Below, one piece after another: positions 51,430 through 63,316 of a stretch of DNA of 64,000 bases. This stretch comes from Fistularia commersonii (taxonomy: Eukaryota; Chordata; Actinopteri; Syngnathiformes; Fistulariidae), in contig JBBMNZ010000007.1 in NCBI GenBank assembly GCA_037954325.1, forward strand, positions 10,418,501 to 10,482,500, read 5' to 3'. Within the stretch, counting starts at the first letter, position 1. Each line of letters starts with the position of its first letter. The notes under the pieces were generated by a model. The model searched no databases. It worked only from the letters and a program-made list of their open reading frames with translations, and was not told where the DNA came from. A program made the translations under genes and the position numbers.

Positions 51430-52110
51430 GCTCGGTTCTAAGAATTGACGAATTTTATTCCAGGAATTAGCCTCCTCCGGGGGAACCATTTAGTTTCCCC
51501 ACAGACAGTAAGAGACAACGGTAGCAACCGGTGTAGCATCTGTGAAGTGCACCTTTTGGGGCGGCGTGGTCCAGGAGGTAGACCAGTTGTCTTTGGTTCA
51601 ATTATAAACTCCACACTCAAAAACCAGCACCGCTGTGAAGAAGAAGATGAAAACATGGACAACATGGAGGTGGAAGCTGCCACAACGTTCATGGAAAAAG
51701 GGTTGAAGTGTTTTTATCTTCTTTCTGCATTGCTTTGCAGTGAGAACTCCTAACGGATGCTAGCTAACTCCGTACTTATTTTGGTCCAAACGTTCATGTT
51801 CCTCTGCGAGTCCTGAAAACCCCTCCTAGCGTAGCAGGCTAGAAGAACTTGGACCTTTTTGTCGGTCCGTTTCTCACTGCTTCTGTCCAATTTGTCATAA
51901 GTACACCATCATTTTTAAAAATGGTGCTCCACAGTCTGTAAGGAGTTCCTGTTAATAGCTGTGGTTTTTGAGTTCTACCAATCACCAAGCAAGTAGACCC
52001 TGCCTCGGAGTAGGAGCTGAAATGGTTCAAGGAACTAAGGTCCACTATCCCTGGTTCCTCTGCCGTCCCAATGCATTAAGAAAGGGCTCAGTTCCTGAAA
52101 AAGGCGCAAA
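51430..52110 (+). mobile_element. Non-autonomous DNA transposon, possibly PIF/Harbinger, copy 3 of 3
   Basis: The longest copy. TTCCAGGAATTAGCCTCCTC, then CCACACTCAAAAACCAGCAC and a coding trace EEDENMDNMEVEAATTF, then TTCCTCTGCGAGTCCTGAAA, AGTTCTACCAATCACCAAGC and ACCCTGCCTCGGAGTAGGAG. Confidence 0.6.
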
Positions 52111-52618
52111 AACTACGGCGCTACGGTGCAAAAACAGCTAATTTCAGGTTCGGAGAAGAACCGTTAAACTGCTGTTGAGGATATTTCTGCTCAAACGCCG
52201 TCATGTTTTCATCATCTAACCCTTAAAATGGCTCTGCACTTCCATCTGCAGAGTCACGAATTATAAATACCGCTCGGGTCAATAGATGTAAACAGGTGTA
52301 ATTGCTGCTGCCAGAATATTTCATTTATTTATTTACTCATTTGGTGAATTAGATGAGTGTCTTAAAAAAAAAAAAATAGCGCTGGTAAATAGAGCTTTAT
52401 CTGTAAGTCAAGACCATTAGCAATCCAAGTCTGAGCTGCCTTTGGCCTCTGTAATTAACTCCGCTCAAGCGCAGCTAAACATTTTTGACATCTTTCCTGG
52501 TCCAGAATTAACTGTCACAGCAGAGGGAGAGAGTAACCATCTTGTCACATTGAGTTTATCTGAGGGTTGTGGAACGCTGTCCTGTTTGCTTTCTTTCTCT
52601 TCCTCTATCTCTGTCTAG

Positions 52619-52673
<55 letters not shown>
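52619..52673. repeat. (CA)n microsatellite
   Basis: About 27 CA units followed by GAGA and CAGACAGA. Confidence 0.95.
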
Positions 52674-52677
<4 letters not shown>

Positions 52678-53214
52678 AGACAGACAGACGGAGTCATTCT
52701 CCCAATCTCTCATTTCGGTAATGTTTCACGATGAGCCGAGATGATAGGAAGTGTGACGAGGCCAACCGTCTTGACCATTTGCGCGATGCTGTCACCGGGG
52801 GTTACATTACGCGGCTAATTGCGCGGCGAAATGTGCTCCTCCGGGTGATGCAACTGTCTGGACCATTGCGAGGTCAGGTGACCCGAATGAAATTCAATTA
52901 ACGGAAGTCAATGCCGGTTGTTATTTTACTTTGCGGTAATGATGGCGAAAAGCAGGTATTCCGTGTTGGAAGTGATGCCCCGAAGAGGTGGATCGGTTTA
53001 TCCCAGATGAATCGGAGGACGTGGGCCGAAGAGGCCCAGGCCTGGTTTCGGACCAAAAATTGGTTATCTGTCAACGCAAATGCGGTTAAGTTTCGCTGGG
53101 AAAGGAGGAGTCGCTGCAGCTCGAAGGGGTCCGGGGACGAACTACAGGCACGGTCGGGTCAAATAGGAGCCAGGGATTTATGAGCTAAGTAAACACAACA
53201 AGCGGCAAACCAAA

Positions 53215-53395
53215 TAAATGGACTCTACTTATATAGAGCTTTCATCACCTTTGCCAGTTCGAAGCACTTTATGCTCGATTTCACATTTGTCCAAAGATGG
53301 TGGCAGAGCCGCCGGGCAAGGTGCTAAACGGTCCAAGGACACTTTGCTAAATCGATGCTCCAACCTTTCATTGACTAGACGTTCGCTCTGCCAAC
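53215..53395. repeat. Dispersed fish repeat (GCACTTT / GGCAAGGTGCTAAAC type), copy 2
   Basis: Same order of motifs as 1352-1565: CTTATATAGAGCTTT, GAAGCACTTTATG, CCGGGCAAGGTGCTAAACGG and CCAAGGACACTTTG. Confidence 0.55.
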
Positions 53396-53424
53396 AAGTC
53401 AAATTTGAACCAGAGCTGATGTAG

Positions 53425-54080
53425 TTTCGGGTGGCGCAGAGGTTAGCGCTTCTGTCTCACAGAAACATGGTTGTCTCCATGTTCTCCTTGGGTTTGCTGC
53501 AGGTTCTCTGTTTCCTCCCACAGTCCAAAAACAAGCAGGAGGTTCATTCTTCTTCTTTTCCTTTCAGTTGCTCCCTTCAAGGGTCGTCACAGCTTATCAA
53601 CCTCACACCTACTAACTTCGTGTCTTCTTTTACTCCATCAATAAATCTTCTCTTTGGTCTTCCTTTAGGCCTCCTGCCTTGCAGCTCCAATCCCTTATAC
53701 TAAGGTATCCACTATCCCTCCTCTGTACATGACCCAACCATTTCAGTCTGGCCTCTCCAAAAACCTACCCTGTGCTGTCCCTCTGATGGACTCATTCCTG
53801 ATCCTATCCATCCTTGTCACTCCCCAAAAAGAACCTCAACATCTTCATCTCCACAACCCCACAACTTGACACCACATAAGCAGCAGAAGAATGATTCATG
53901 ATGGGTGAATAGAAGATTTATGATCTCCAAACCATACGGCATCGCTGGTCTCACCACTGTCTTGTACACCTTTCCTTTCAAGGCTCATTGGAGACCCAAA
54001 AATCACCCAGAAGTGTGAATGAGATTGTAAATGGTTGTGTATCTCTATATGAACTCCTCTATATTCTGATTTTCCATGGT
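53425..54080 (+). repeat. SINE-like repeat split by an RTE insertion
   Basis: The head GGGTGGCGCAGAGGTTAGCG and body GTTTCCTCCCACAGTCCAAA run to AGGTTCATT at 53540-53548. The body resumes with AGGCTCATTGGAGACCCAAA at 53981 and continues AGTGTGAATGAGATTGTAAA. The interruption is the RTE fragment at 53549-53980. Confidence 0.8.
53549..53980 (-). mobile_element. RTE-type LINE 3' fragment inserted in a SINE-like repeat
   Basis: On the minus strand it ends with the family tail (GTGACGACCCTTGAAGGGAG, then AAG-rich). It is flanked by AGGTTCATT and AGGCTCATT, a 9-bp target-site duplication with one difference, restoring the SINE-like order exactly when removed. Confidence 0.85.
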
Positions 54081-57000
54081 GATTTGTTTTGGATATAATA
54101 GAAAAAATATCGTTTTTGGTCGTTCCTAGTCTTATACTGTGGCTTAGCAATGTGGGAGCTGAGTTAGCATTGCCCACTACCTCCACCTTACTAATGTCAA
54201 TTTATCAATTTATCGGTTGGTAAAACGGACCGAATCAGCCCGTTTGGAAACTCCTGTGCAAAAAAAAAAAAAAGAAATTTTGTTTTGGGGTTGGGGGCAA
54301 AATGTTTCGTGATATTACCTCTTTCCCAGAGTTTTTTTTTAAATTGCTCTTCTTCAGGGTCGGCGTGATCTCTCATTACCTGCACAAATATTTTGCCGTC
54401 ACGGGATTGTACCTCCGCCCGGGCTGCCAGAGCAAACAGGAGTTTTTTGAATCAAGAGCGAAGAGCTGCAGCCGGAGTCTTTGCAGACCGTTGAAGAATT
54501 AATGATGTGGGTTTGAACTTTGAAGTCACCCACACAAATTACTCATCTGGCGCAGAATAATAGACCCGGTCTGCTAAAGTTTCGTTTATTGAGAAGACAA
54601 GTTTTTTTGTCAGTCCCCCCCCCCCATTGCCGAGGTTGCAATGAGCTGATGAGGAAGTAATAAGAGCCACATGATAATTATAATTACGTCTGACAAGCCC
54701 AATTCCAACAGAGTAGGGGGAAAAAAAACAAGAAATGGATGCCCATTGAGCTGACCAGATTTCTGACCCCATTTTAAAACAGAAAAAAATCCATATATTT
54801 TCCAAGGTGGCAGCTGATATCGACCTCGATTTCAGTGGCTGTCAGTCAAACATCTTTTTGAATTTTAGAGGAGAACGCGGGTAGTAGGGTCAGAAGACGA
54901 TGGGCGTTGGTGAGAATAGCAAAACAACAATGGTGAGCAGAGGAAAACCCACAAGGCCGAACTGGACGACAATAATGGAGGAGCCGACAACGTCTTTATC
55001 CTCCATGTTTGTTTACCGTTTTGCAATGTGTTCAGGCGTCATAATTTGGTTTGACCAATCATGCCTTGTCACCGGGCGTCAAACATGAACAGCCTGTCAG
55101 TAACCACGGCGACTGGTGTGCAGTGTGTCCCCGGCACTACACAAATTCTACACACTAGCTCTAACTAGGTGTTAGCCAGCATCACATTCCCAGTGTTAAT
55201 AATAATCTCCCCTCAGTATGCAAGATAATACCTGCTTAAATTTAATATTTGAACAGGGGAAACAGAGACAGGTGCATCACTCAAACTCTAACCAGTAACA
55301 GAAAAGTAAAAAATTGGCCCCGTGGACGGTTATGATTATTCACCACTAACGCTCTATTTTTTTTTTTACCTTCATCTTGACACAAATACATAAAGAAGAT
55401 ATTTTTCAAGGTGCCGAGTGATGGTCCGCGAGAATAACTATCATCTCCCACGTGTTCCGCTAACGCCGAAAATCCCCCGATTTTTGTCAAGTATCGGTGG
55501 CGGACTGAGGGTGCGTGCACGTTTTTTTATTTCTTTTAACCCCGGTCAAAGAGTTTTTTTTTTACCCCCCCTCTTCCTTTTAGCCCTTTTAGCCCCGCGA
55601 TGTGAAAAATAAATAACTAAAATAAAAAGCTCAAAGGAGTCCTCAGTGACACAGGAATGTAAAATGCAAGTTCCTTCGCGACAAGAAGAGAAACCTTAAC
55701 TTGTCAATCATGTCAACCCCTCTGTCAATAGCCGTTTTAATCCAGCGCTAAAAGCCGGGACAGGTTTGGTGGGACGTGAAAGGCGAGGTGAACGATAACC
55801 CCTGACTTTTCCCATCAGTCGAGCATAGTTGACTGAGAGGCAAGAATTTGCCCTTTGTCTTCTAATGACACCAGACGGTCAGGCGGTTTGCGCGTCTTCG
55901 AACCGAGAAAAAAAGAGAACGCCGGATTAGAGGCAAAGGGGTGACGACCGTGTTTTTTTTTTTCGCCCCCCCCCCCCCCAAAGTAGTTATGTAAGGGTTT
56001 TGCATTTCACAGCGTGGTCGTTTTATTGAAGGCCCACCTGCGGCCGCCACCGGATGGCCGTAACGTGCTATTGTGGCGTTGTGATTTTGTGTTGTTATTC
56101 ACATCTCAGGGTTCATTTCTTCTTTTTTTTTTTCTCTTCTCTTTTCCCTCGGAGGACGGAAATGACTCATCCCTGCATACGTGCAGAAGATTAATTAGCA
56201 GATAACATGAGAGATGACAGTCAATATATGCCTTTAGAAACACGCGTGTTGCAGGTGTTATGAAAAAGATGTCTGTAAACCAGTGTGCTTGCAATTAAAA
56301 GAAAGCCTTGAACTCCATTTGTTTATTTCCGCGCCGTCCCTTTGTTGATTCACTATTTAATTACATGTTAAAGAGGTAAAGAGCTGCTGCACAATGAGAT
56401 AGTGGATTCATTAAGCGACTGCGGGAATGCAACACGTCGATCCGCATTGATCCTGATTTGCGCGTGGGAGTGTGTAGAAATGCATGCGTATATTTTCTGA
56501 GATGGAAATAGAACTGGACGGCGCAAAGGCCAGCGCTTCTCACTTGTGGCGAGAAAGTCTGCGGTTCTATTCCAACGGAAGGAGGGCTGCTTTCCGACAA
56601 ATGTCCGAATGTATTCGAATATTCTACACGTTCTCGCTTCTATGTATGTTTTTTTTTTCTTGCCGCAGCGACTTTTCATTTCGAACAGAAAGATGTGGAA
56701 ATAACACATTTAGATACAGATACTGATGATGTAGCTCCATGGTCCGTCGAAAAATGATGAGAAACCGGTGTTTGTCGGTAGTTGACGCTAAGGGAAAATG
56801 TTGTGAATCACTGTAGGCTTCTTTAAGATATGTGAACGAGAGAATGAATGGTTGTATGTATACCCTCCGAGAACAATGTACGTGGTATTGATAATGAATG
56901 AATAAATGAAAGAATGAATGAATGCACTGATCAGTGTAAATAAATAGTATATTTATCACATATGTGCTGGATAAAAAAATCATTTTTGTATTTGTGTGTG

Positions 57001-58230
57001 TCTGAAGGGGTTCCTCAAATCAAGCTTCATAAAGGACGAAGCTCAGGCAGGAGGTGACAGACGATTTTGCCTTCTACTGACTCCCCCACCTCGAAACTCC
57101 TACACTCTCTGAACGCCCCATGTCTCCTTATAGTTTAATCATATTTAGTGCGTCCCGAGGAGACGGTTCAAACACGCTACCAATTTTTGCCGGGGGGTGC
57201 ACGTTCAAAAACACGAGGAGTAACGCAAATAAATTGTCAGAGGAGAACATGCGTTACATCTGATGCTCCGTGCTAATGCGCTGCTGGAAAGTGGCACTGA
57301 GCTCGTGCACCTTTCCACCGCCTAATTGCATCACCTCACAAGGTTGTTTTCAGAGGAGACGTCGAAATAAAATGCAGGAGCCGATGCGCCGCGATGCTAA
57401 TGATAAGAAATGCGCTTGATCGTTAAACGCTTCCCTAAAACAGTTCAATACCGGGATATGAATTAAAGCCCGGAGGTGTGGGAATGGAACCGAAACTGCA
57501 ATTCGTATGGGAAGGAACATCAAATTAGCAACGAGGGTAACATGGTAAAGATAGACTTCTCTCTCACACACCAGCTGCGTAATTGGAGAATTTCATGCCG
57601 GCGCTGTAAATACATTTTCTCAGAGGAGCGGTCCCGTGCCATTGAATATTTATGATTAACGCCGCTATTTCTATTGAATATTTCATGCTGTTTTACTCAC
57701 CGGGCTCGATCTATGGACCGGCTTCCAAAGATAAAGAGACGCCCGTTGCGTTCATGATGCCGGGCCTTTGTTTTCGAAGTCTGCACGCGAGCGTTACGCC
57801 AGATGGACCGTCGGTTCATGATTTCAAATTGTTTTTTGGATTCGGATTGTCGTGCAACATGTGTGAATGTAATGCAGTATTATTTTCTGTGCATGAAGGT
57901 TGGCCCGCACGACCAAGGGCGTGAGCTGAACAAAGACGTTTTGAAGGAAAAGCAACTCTGCAACTGTGCAGAGAGGAAATAGGAAATAAGCATTAAAAAA
58001 GAAAAGAATATACTGCCAAGAGCACACTGGGGAAACTTCATGGACAGAAACATGTGTTTTATCTCTGAAAGCGAATGAACGGTGAACGATTACAGACAAG
58101 GTTCGCGTTATATCACAGATGTTACAGCAGTAACCATGGCAACACCAGAGCACTCCCCCCCCCCCCCCCCCCCCCCCCGGTTTACAGACAATATGTTTAT
58201 ACCACTGCATCACACAATAGGTGTGTGTAA
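54081..58230. other. Gene-free stretch, mostly unique
   Basis: Only homopolymer runs (for example T- and C-rich at 55957-55979) and no recognisable coding exon. The pieces 54540-54700 and 57590-57700 look complex and non-repetitive. Confidence 0.35.
58155..58178. repeat. Poly-C run, 24 bases
   Basis: Homopolymer between GAGCACT and GGTTTACAG. Confidence 0.9.
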
Positions 58231-58234
58231 GGTG

Positions 58235-58420
58235 CGATGTAGTTCAGCTCAGCTGGCGGGCGAGTCGGCACGGTTGGCAGTTTGATTCCCGACTCCTTCT
58301 ATTGGCGCTCCGTGGTATGTTTGGGCATGATATTTCGTTATATCATGTAAATAAGAGGGAATGGAGTGACTAGTGAGCGTCTCTATATGTGGCCCTGTGA
58401 TTGTAAATGAATGACATCTA
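58235..58420 (+). repeat. SINE-like repeat, degraded
   Basis: GTCGGCACGGTTGGCAGTTT then GATTCCCGACTCCTTCT is a head with B-box-like sequence. CTCTATATGTGGCCCTGTGA is the tail body. The middle is deleted. Confidence 0.55.
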
Positions 58421-59519
58421 AATAAATGAATAAAAGATATAAATAAAATAAAAGAAATTCAATAAAAACAGCTTCTCAAAATTATGGTAAAGGGATGTTT
58501 CAGAGAGTACAGAGAAAGATGCCTGTCAATATTTGCTTGGTCAACAATCAGAAAAAGCCTGGAGGGAGAAATGTTAAACTGTGATTATTTTGGATCAGCG
58601 CCAGGGGCAGTTGCCATTAGCAACAGTGCACCAACTGAAACAGAATATGGCATAGAAAAACAGGGCAGAAAAAAATAAAAGTACAGAACGTCACAGTTAG
58701 AGTATGGAAGTTATCAGACGCGTGTTTGAATTAACCCCCCCCCATGTTCACACTGACAGGAGAGATGAGCCTCATTACGGGAGTTCAGCCCATGGCGTTT
58801 TCCTGCCCACTGAGGGCAAAGGAGCCAGTAATTAATCAAAAAGTAATAATAATCAAAATCCCCCTGACGTGTAGCTTATGAGCCTGGTAACGTTCGGCTC
58901 TCGTTGCCCTTTTCGCACCAGCTGAACACATTTGAGCTGCGTGGCGAAGGAAAGCGTGTGTGTTGATGCAGTTGGAAATTAATGCGACGGTTGACTCGTG
59001 TGTTTCACTATGACATGTAACTACGAAGAAAAGAAAGTAAAGACTTATCGCGGGAATAGAGGTTGATGTATCTCTCAGATGTGTGACATATGACACCCTT
59101 CTGCTCTGGATCAATTTTTTTTTTTTCTTTCTCTCTCTTAGCCAACAAACGAGGCGAATACTCCGCCAACGTGTTGACATGGCGGGCGACGCGTGAAAAG
59201 ACGCACCGACATGTTAAAACTTGACGTGCGGGAGGAGACGGGCCTCGGATACACCGGCGTTGTGTGTTTGCGTTGAGCGGCCGCTGTGTTCTGTGGCTCC
59301 AAGCCCTCAGGATACCATTGGCTCTTTCCCTGCCAATCACACTGAATTTTTTCATCAAATTCCTGCAGAAAAAGTATTTAATCAGCAAATTAAATACATT
59401 TCCCAGGTGGCGGGGCAATCGTTTTGACCATCGTTACAGAATCTCTGTTTCAAGGCTGGGGTGTCATCACATCCATTCCCCCATTTGTATAATCAGGTTT
59501 TAAATTTACTGCTAAAATG

Positions 59520-61765
59520 AATTAATTCATCTATTTTATCTAAACCACTTGTGCTATACTAAAGGTCGCATTGCAGTTATTGGGTGAGAGAAGGGGTTCC
59601 ACCCTGGAGTGGTCACCTGTCCGTCATAGGGCCCCGTGTAGAGGCATGCAACCATTCACCCTTTCATTGACATGCTAAAAAAGACATGCAACTATTCACC
59701 CTCTTATTGACATGTAATATGATGATATGATCATTCACATTTTTTTATAGAGATGTATATAGATTAATTCATTCACATGACATATAACAACAAACAGCCA
59801 TTCACTCACTCACTACATGCTTTATAAAGTGATGCAGCCATTTTCTACCTCATTCACATGCTTTACAGACAGATATAAAGCTGTAGACTCTCTTATTCAC
59901 ATCACATAGACATGCATCATATCGAGACATGCAACCATTCACTTTCTTATTCACAAGTCAAAAAGGATACAATCATTCACGTCTCAAAGAGATATATATA
60001 GACTCATTCAATAGCATGTCATAGAAACAGCCATGCACTAACTCATTCACACATCATATGGAGACATGCAATGATTCACTCCTTCTTTCAGAGGTCTTAT
60101 GGAGACATATATAGACTCACTTAGTCACCGGTCATATAGAAAATCAACCCTCTCATTAACACATCATATGGAGGCATGCATCCATTCACCCTCTCATGTC
60201 GTGACACAGAACCCCACTCATTCTCTCATTTTACACATCATCTACAGACATGCAATCATTCAAACATCATACAGAGACATGCAAAATTCACTCTCTCATT
60301 CCCACGTCATGTCGCAACACGCAACCCCATTGATTCCTGATTCAACGTCATATAATGACATGCAATCATTCACAAGTCATGTACAGTAGAGACATGCATC
60401 CATTCACCCTCTCATTCAAGTTCATGCAAGGACATGCAACCATTCACCCTGTCATTCAAACTTCAGAGTGAGACATGCAACCATTCACTCATTCATACAT
60501 GATCTGCAGCAGCGGTGGGAAACCTATGGCTCGCAAGCCATATAGTGATCTGGTGATGGTAAATGGCTCCCAAACAATTCTGAGTTAAAAAAAATCAGTT
60601 TGGAACTAATTTTAAATACTTGTGATGTTCCTTCATAATACTGTGTCATTTTAAAGTAAATAGAAATTAGTTTTGAAGATAAATTTCACGGGTCACGTGT
60701 TGGTCGGGTCTGGAACCAATGGCTTCTGTGTACGTCCGGGTCATTGTAAAGGTAAAGAAATCAATTTTATCAGATAGCTAGTTAATCCGCTTCAACCCTT
60801 GTAACGGAAAGTTGGAGAAAAGAAAAAAAGACGATGATGACCATGCATTCCAGGCTGCGTGGACAGAGGAATTTAAATTTGGATCTGCGATATGTCTAAT
60901 ATGCAATGATGATATTTGATCGATGAAACGGTCAAAACGTAAAAGCGGCGCTTCAAACAAATCCATGCAGCACAAGAGGTTGCTTAAAAAGTAAGACATG
61001 ATTAATTTATTATACCTTAAAAATACTTTATGGCTCTCAATAAATATATTTAAGAATATTTGGCTTTTATGGCTCTCCCAGTCAAAAACGTTCCTGACCC
61101 CTGATCTCGAGGCTTACAAACAATCACTCATTCACATGTCATGTCCCGACATGCAACCCATTCATTCTTTCATTTTACACGTCATGTAGAGACATGCAAA
61201 CATTCATCTTCTCATTCAAAAGTCATATATAGTTGATTGTTCACTCTCTCATTAGAAACATATATAGACTCACTCATTCACAAGTCATATAGAAACCTGC
61301 AACCATTTACCCTTTCATTCCCAAGTCATACTGTGTAGAGACTCACTCTTTCACACTTATAGAGACAAACCATCCTTTACTGGACATAGTGGGCAGCTGT
61401 GGCTGCCGTCCCTCCATTCAGGAGGTTGGTGGGCTCCTCCTGTCTCCATGACAAAGCATCCTTGGATAAGACACAGAAGCCCAAGTAAGTTCTAGTGTCA
61501 ACGTTAGCCTCTTGCAGGGCAGCTCCACTCCAAATGTGTGGATGAGTGAATGTCATGTCATCTAGAGACAAATAACTGCTCACCATCTCGTTCACATGCT
61601 GGTCAATGAACCTCCTGCATGTTTTTAGGGCTGTGGGAGAAGTGAGGAAAACTGGAAGGTTCTTCACACAGGCACAGGGGGAACAAGGAGACTCTATGCA
61701 GAAAGGTTCCCCCTGTCAGAATCCAACTGGGGACCTTCTCGCTAACTGCTATGCTAACCCATGCC
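59520..61765 (-). repeat. SINE-like repeat expanded into a 1.7-kb minisatellite
   Basis: The tail of a SINE-like copy (GTCGCATTGCAGTTATTGGG, CCTGGAGTGGTCACCTGTCC) lies at 59560-59630. Its body and head (GTCAATGAACCTCCTGCATG, GGGGGAACAAGGAGACTCTA, CTTCTCGCTAACTGC) lie at 61600-61765. Between them the usual single internal segment is repeated at least 14 times as GACATGCAACCATTCACcCT followed by CTCATTCACATGTCATATAG, in irregular units of about 40-65 bp. A hAT element interrupts the array at 60510-61103. Confidence 0.8.
60510..61103 (+). mobile_element. hAT element, internally deleted, inside the minisatellite
   Basis: The ends are CAGCGGTGGGAAACCTATGG and AACGTTCCTGACCCCTG (inverse of CAGGGGTCAGGAACG). 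Internal coding trace: KKDDDDHAFQAAWTEEFKFG then SAICLICNDDI, the BED-finger N-terminus of hAT transposases. Flanks ATCTGCAG and ATCTCGAG share 6 of 8 bases. Confidence 0.78.
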
Positions 61766-61789
61766 AAAAATATAGCGTTATTTTCAGAC

Positions 61790-62950
61790 TAATCCTGCAG
61801 ATTCATGGACTCGGTCGTGGCGAATTAACAGTGACGACGCAGGCATTTTTTTGAGATGATTGCAGCAGGTAAAAAATGCCTCAATGACAGAAAAGAAACT
61901 GTGGCTGAAGAGGAGGATGAGCCGGAGATGAAAGTAGGGACTAAATGCTTTTGCCGATCAGAAGTCCTGAATTATGATTTGAGAGGGAGACAATGCGGGG
62001 CGGGGAGACGCGCTGCCGGCGGCATCGGGGACCCAAGCGAGATAAAAGCAAAACCCTGTCGTACACCGGGACACGAGACTTACATCCAGGGCTGAGAGGG
62101 GAAATGATAAAAATGTCCTTCTGATATATATTTATATAAAAAAAAAGCTGTGTTTCCGTGTGAAATATTCATGATCCCTTAAAAGGCCTTACTCATAACA
62201 GCGGCTATTCTGAATTTATTAAAGATTGGGGGGGGGGGGGTATGGTTATGCTTAACAGTAATAAATAACTTAATCTGCAGCCTCTTTCTCTTTAAAGAAA
62301 AGAAACATGCACCTGTGCGCTTGTTTTTTTTACCTTTCCCTTCAACTTCCTGCGAGCCACCGAGGAAATTCTTTACACCCGTACCTTTTTATTTTATTGC
62401 GAGAAGAAACAAACAGCTCAATGCACACGGCGAACAAAGACAGGAATCTGGCGGCTGCGTGTTTTGCTCGACTTGTAAATTCCTCTGCGCCGCCCCTTCC
62501 ATTTTGATGTGGCGCTAAATGCTAAAGCACAGTCGCGCAGCTGTTGCGTAACCTTGCCGGTTTAAGTATGTCACAGGGCCGCCCGCAGTAGCTTATGCAA
62601 CTTTACAAGACAGCGATAATAAGTAGATCTTCTTCGTTTCTTTCGAGCTCATTTTAAAACCCAACGTGCAGCCATTGTGCTGATGGGATTGCTCTCTGAG
62701 TTATCTCTCTGGGAAAGTGTCCTTGATTGTCGTGCTTGAGATTATTTTCTCTTGAAGGACATCTGTGCTCTTTCTGTGTTGCTAATAATGCAGTGCACCG
62801 CAGCCTCGGCTGATGCAGGGCGATGGAGGAGGTGGAAAAGGTATCATTTGTACAGACTGTCCTACTTGAGGGATAATTTGTGGATATATGAGTAATTCGG
62901 TTATTTCTCTTTGAGTGTTTTAGCCGAATATGCAAATATCATAAATGTAT
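61790..62950. other. Gene-free stretch
   Basis: A G12 run at about 62228-62239. Otherwise unique, with 62640-62900 looking complex. No coding exon recognised. Confidence 0.35.
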
Positions 62951-62958
62951 TCATTCAT

Positions 62959-63185
62959 TGTCTGTGGAGGTTCTCAGTTATCCAGGTCATGGTGAATTCC
63001 TGTCAAAATCTTGACGTCGTGGCAGCTGGACTTGAATTTCTTCTTCAGCTCTCATGGACCGAAGAAGCCTCTCAGATGAGAGGTGAAATGTCTTCTAGTG
63101 AAGAACTTCAAGTCCAGTTGCCAGCAAGGAGAAGATTTTCACAAGAATTCACCATGACCTGGATGACTGAGAACCTCCACAGACA
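62959..63185. mobile_element. Foldback MITE, full-length copy
   Basis: It begins TGTCTGTGGAGGTTCTCAGT and ends CTGAGAACCTCCACAGACA. Arms of about 100 bp are inverted copies of one another throughout (ATCCAGGTCATGGTGAATTC pairs with GAATTCACCATGACCTGGAT). Nothing is coded. This copy defines the family for the other three. Confidence 0.85.
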
Positions 63186-63256
63186 GAGAAGTTCATCCAT
63201 TAACTAGACTGGAAGACCACCAACCATCAGGTCATTCTGGTAGAAGAATAAAGTTA

Positions 63257-63316
63257 TTCAAAATAAATGTGGCTAATGAAAAATTTTCATTAGCCTGCCA
63301 GTTCTTTTATTTTGAA
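63257..63316. repeat. Interrupted AT-rich palindrome
   Basis: The inner perfect arms GGCTAATGAAAA and TTTTCATTAGCC (63271-63295) flank one A. The outer arms TTCAAAATAAA and TTTATTTTGAA (63257-63267 and 63306-63316) also pair. Confidence 0.8.

Noticed and set aside
59640..61340. CRISPR-like array
   Set aside because: Units are irregular with no constant spacer length, they derive from a SINE-like repeat, and the host is a vertebrate.
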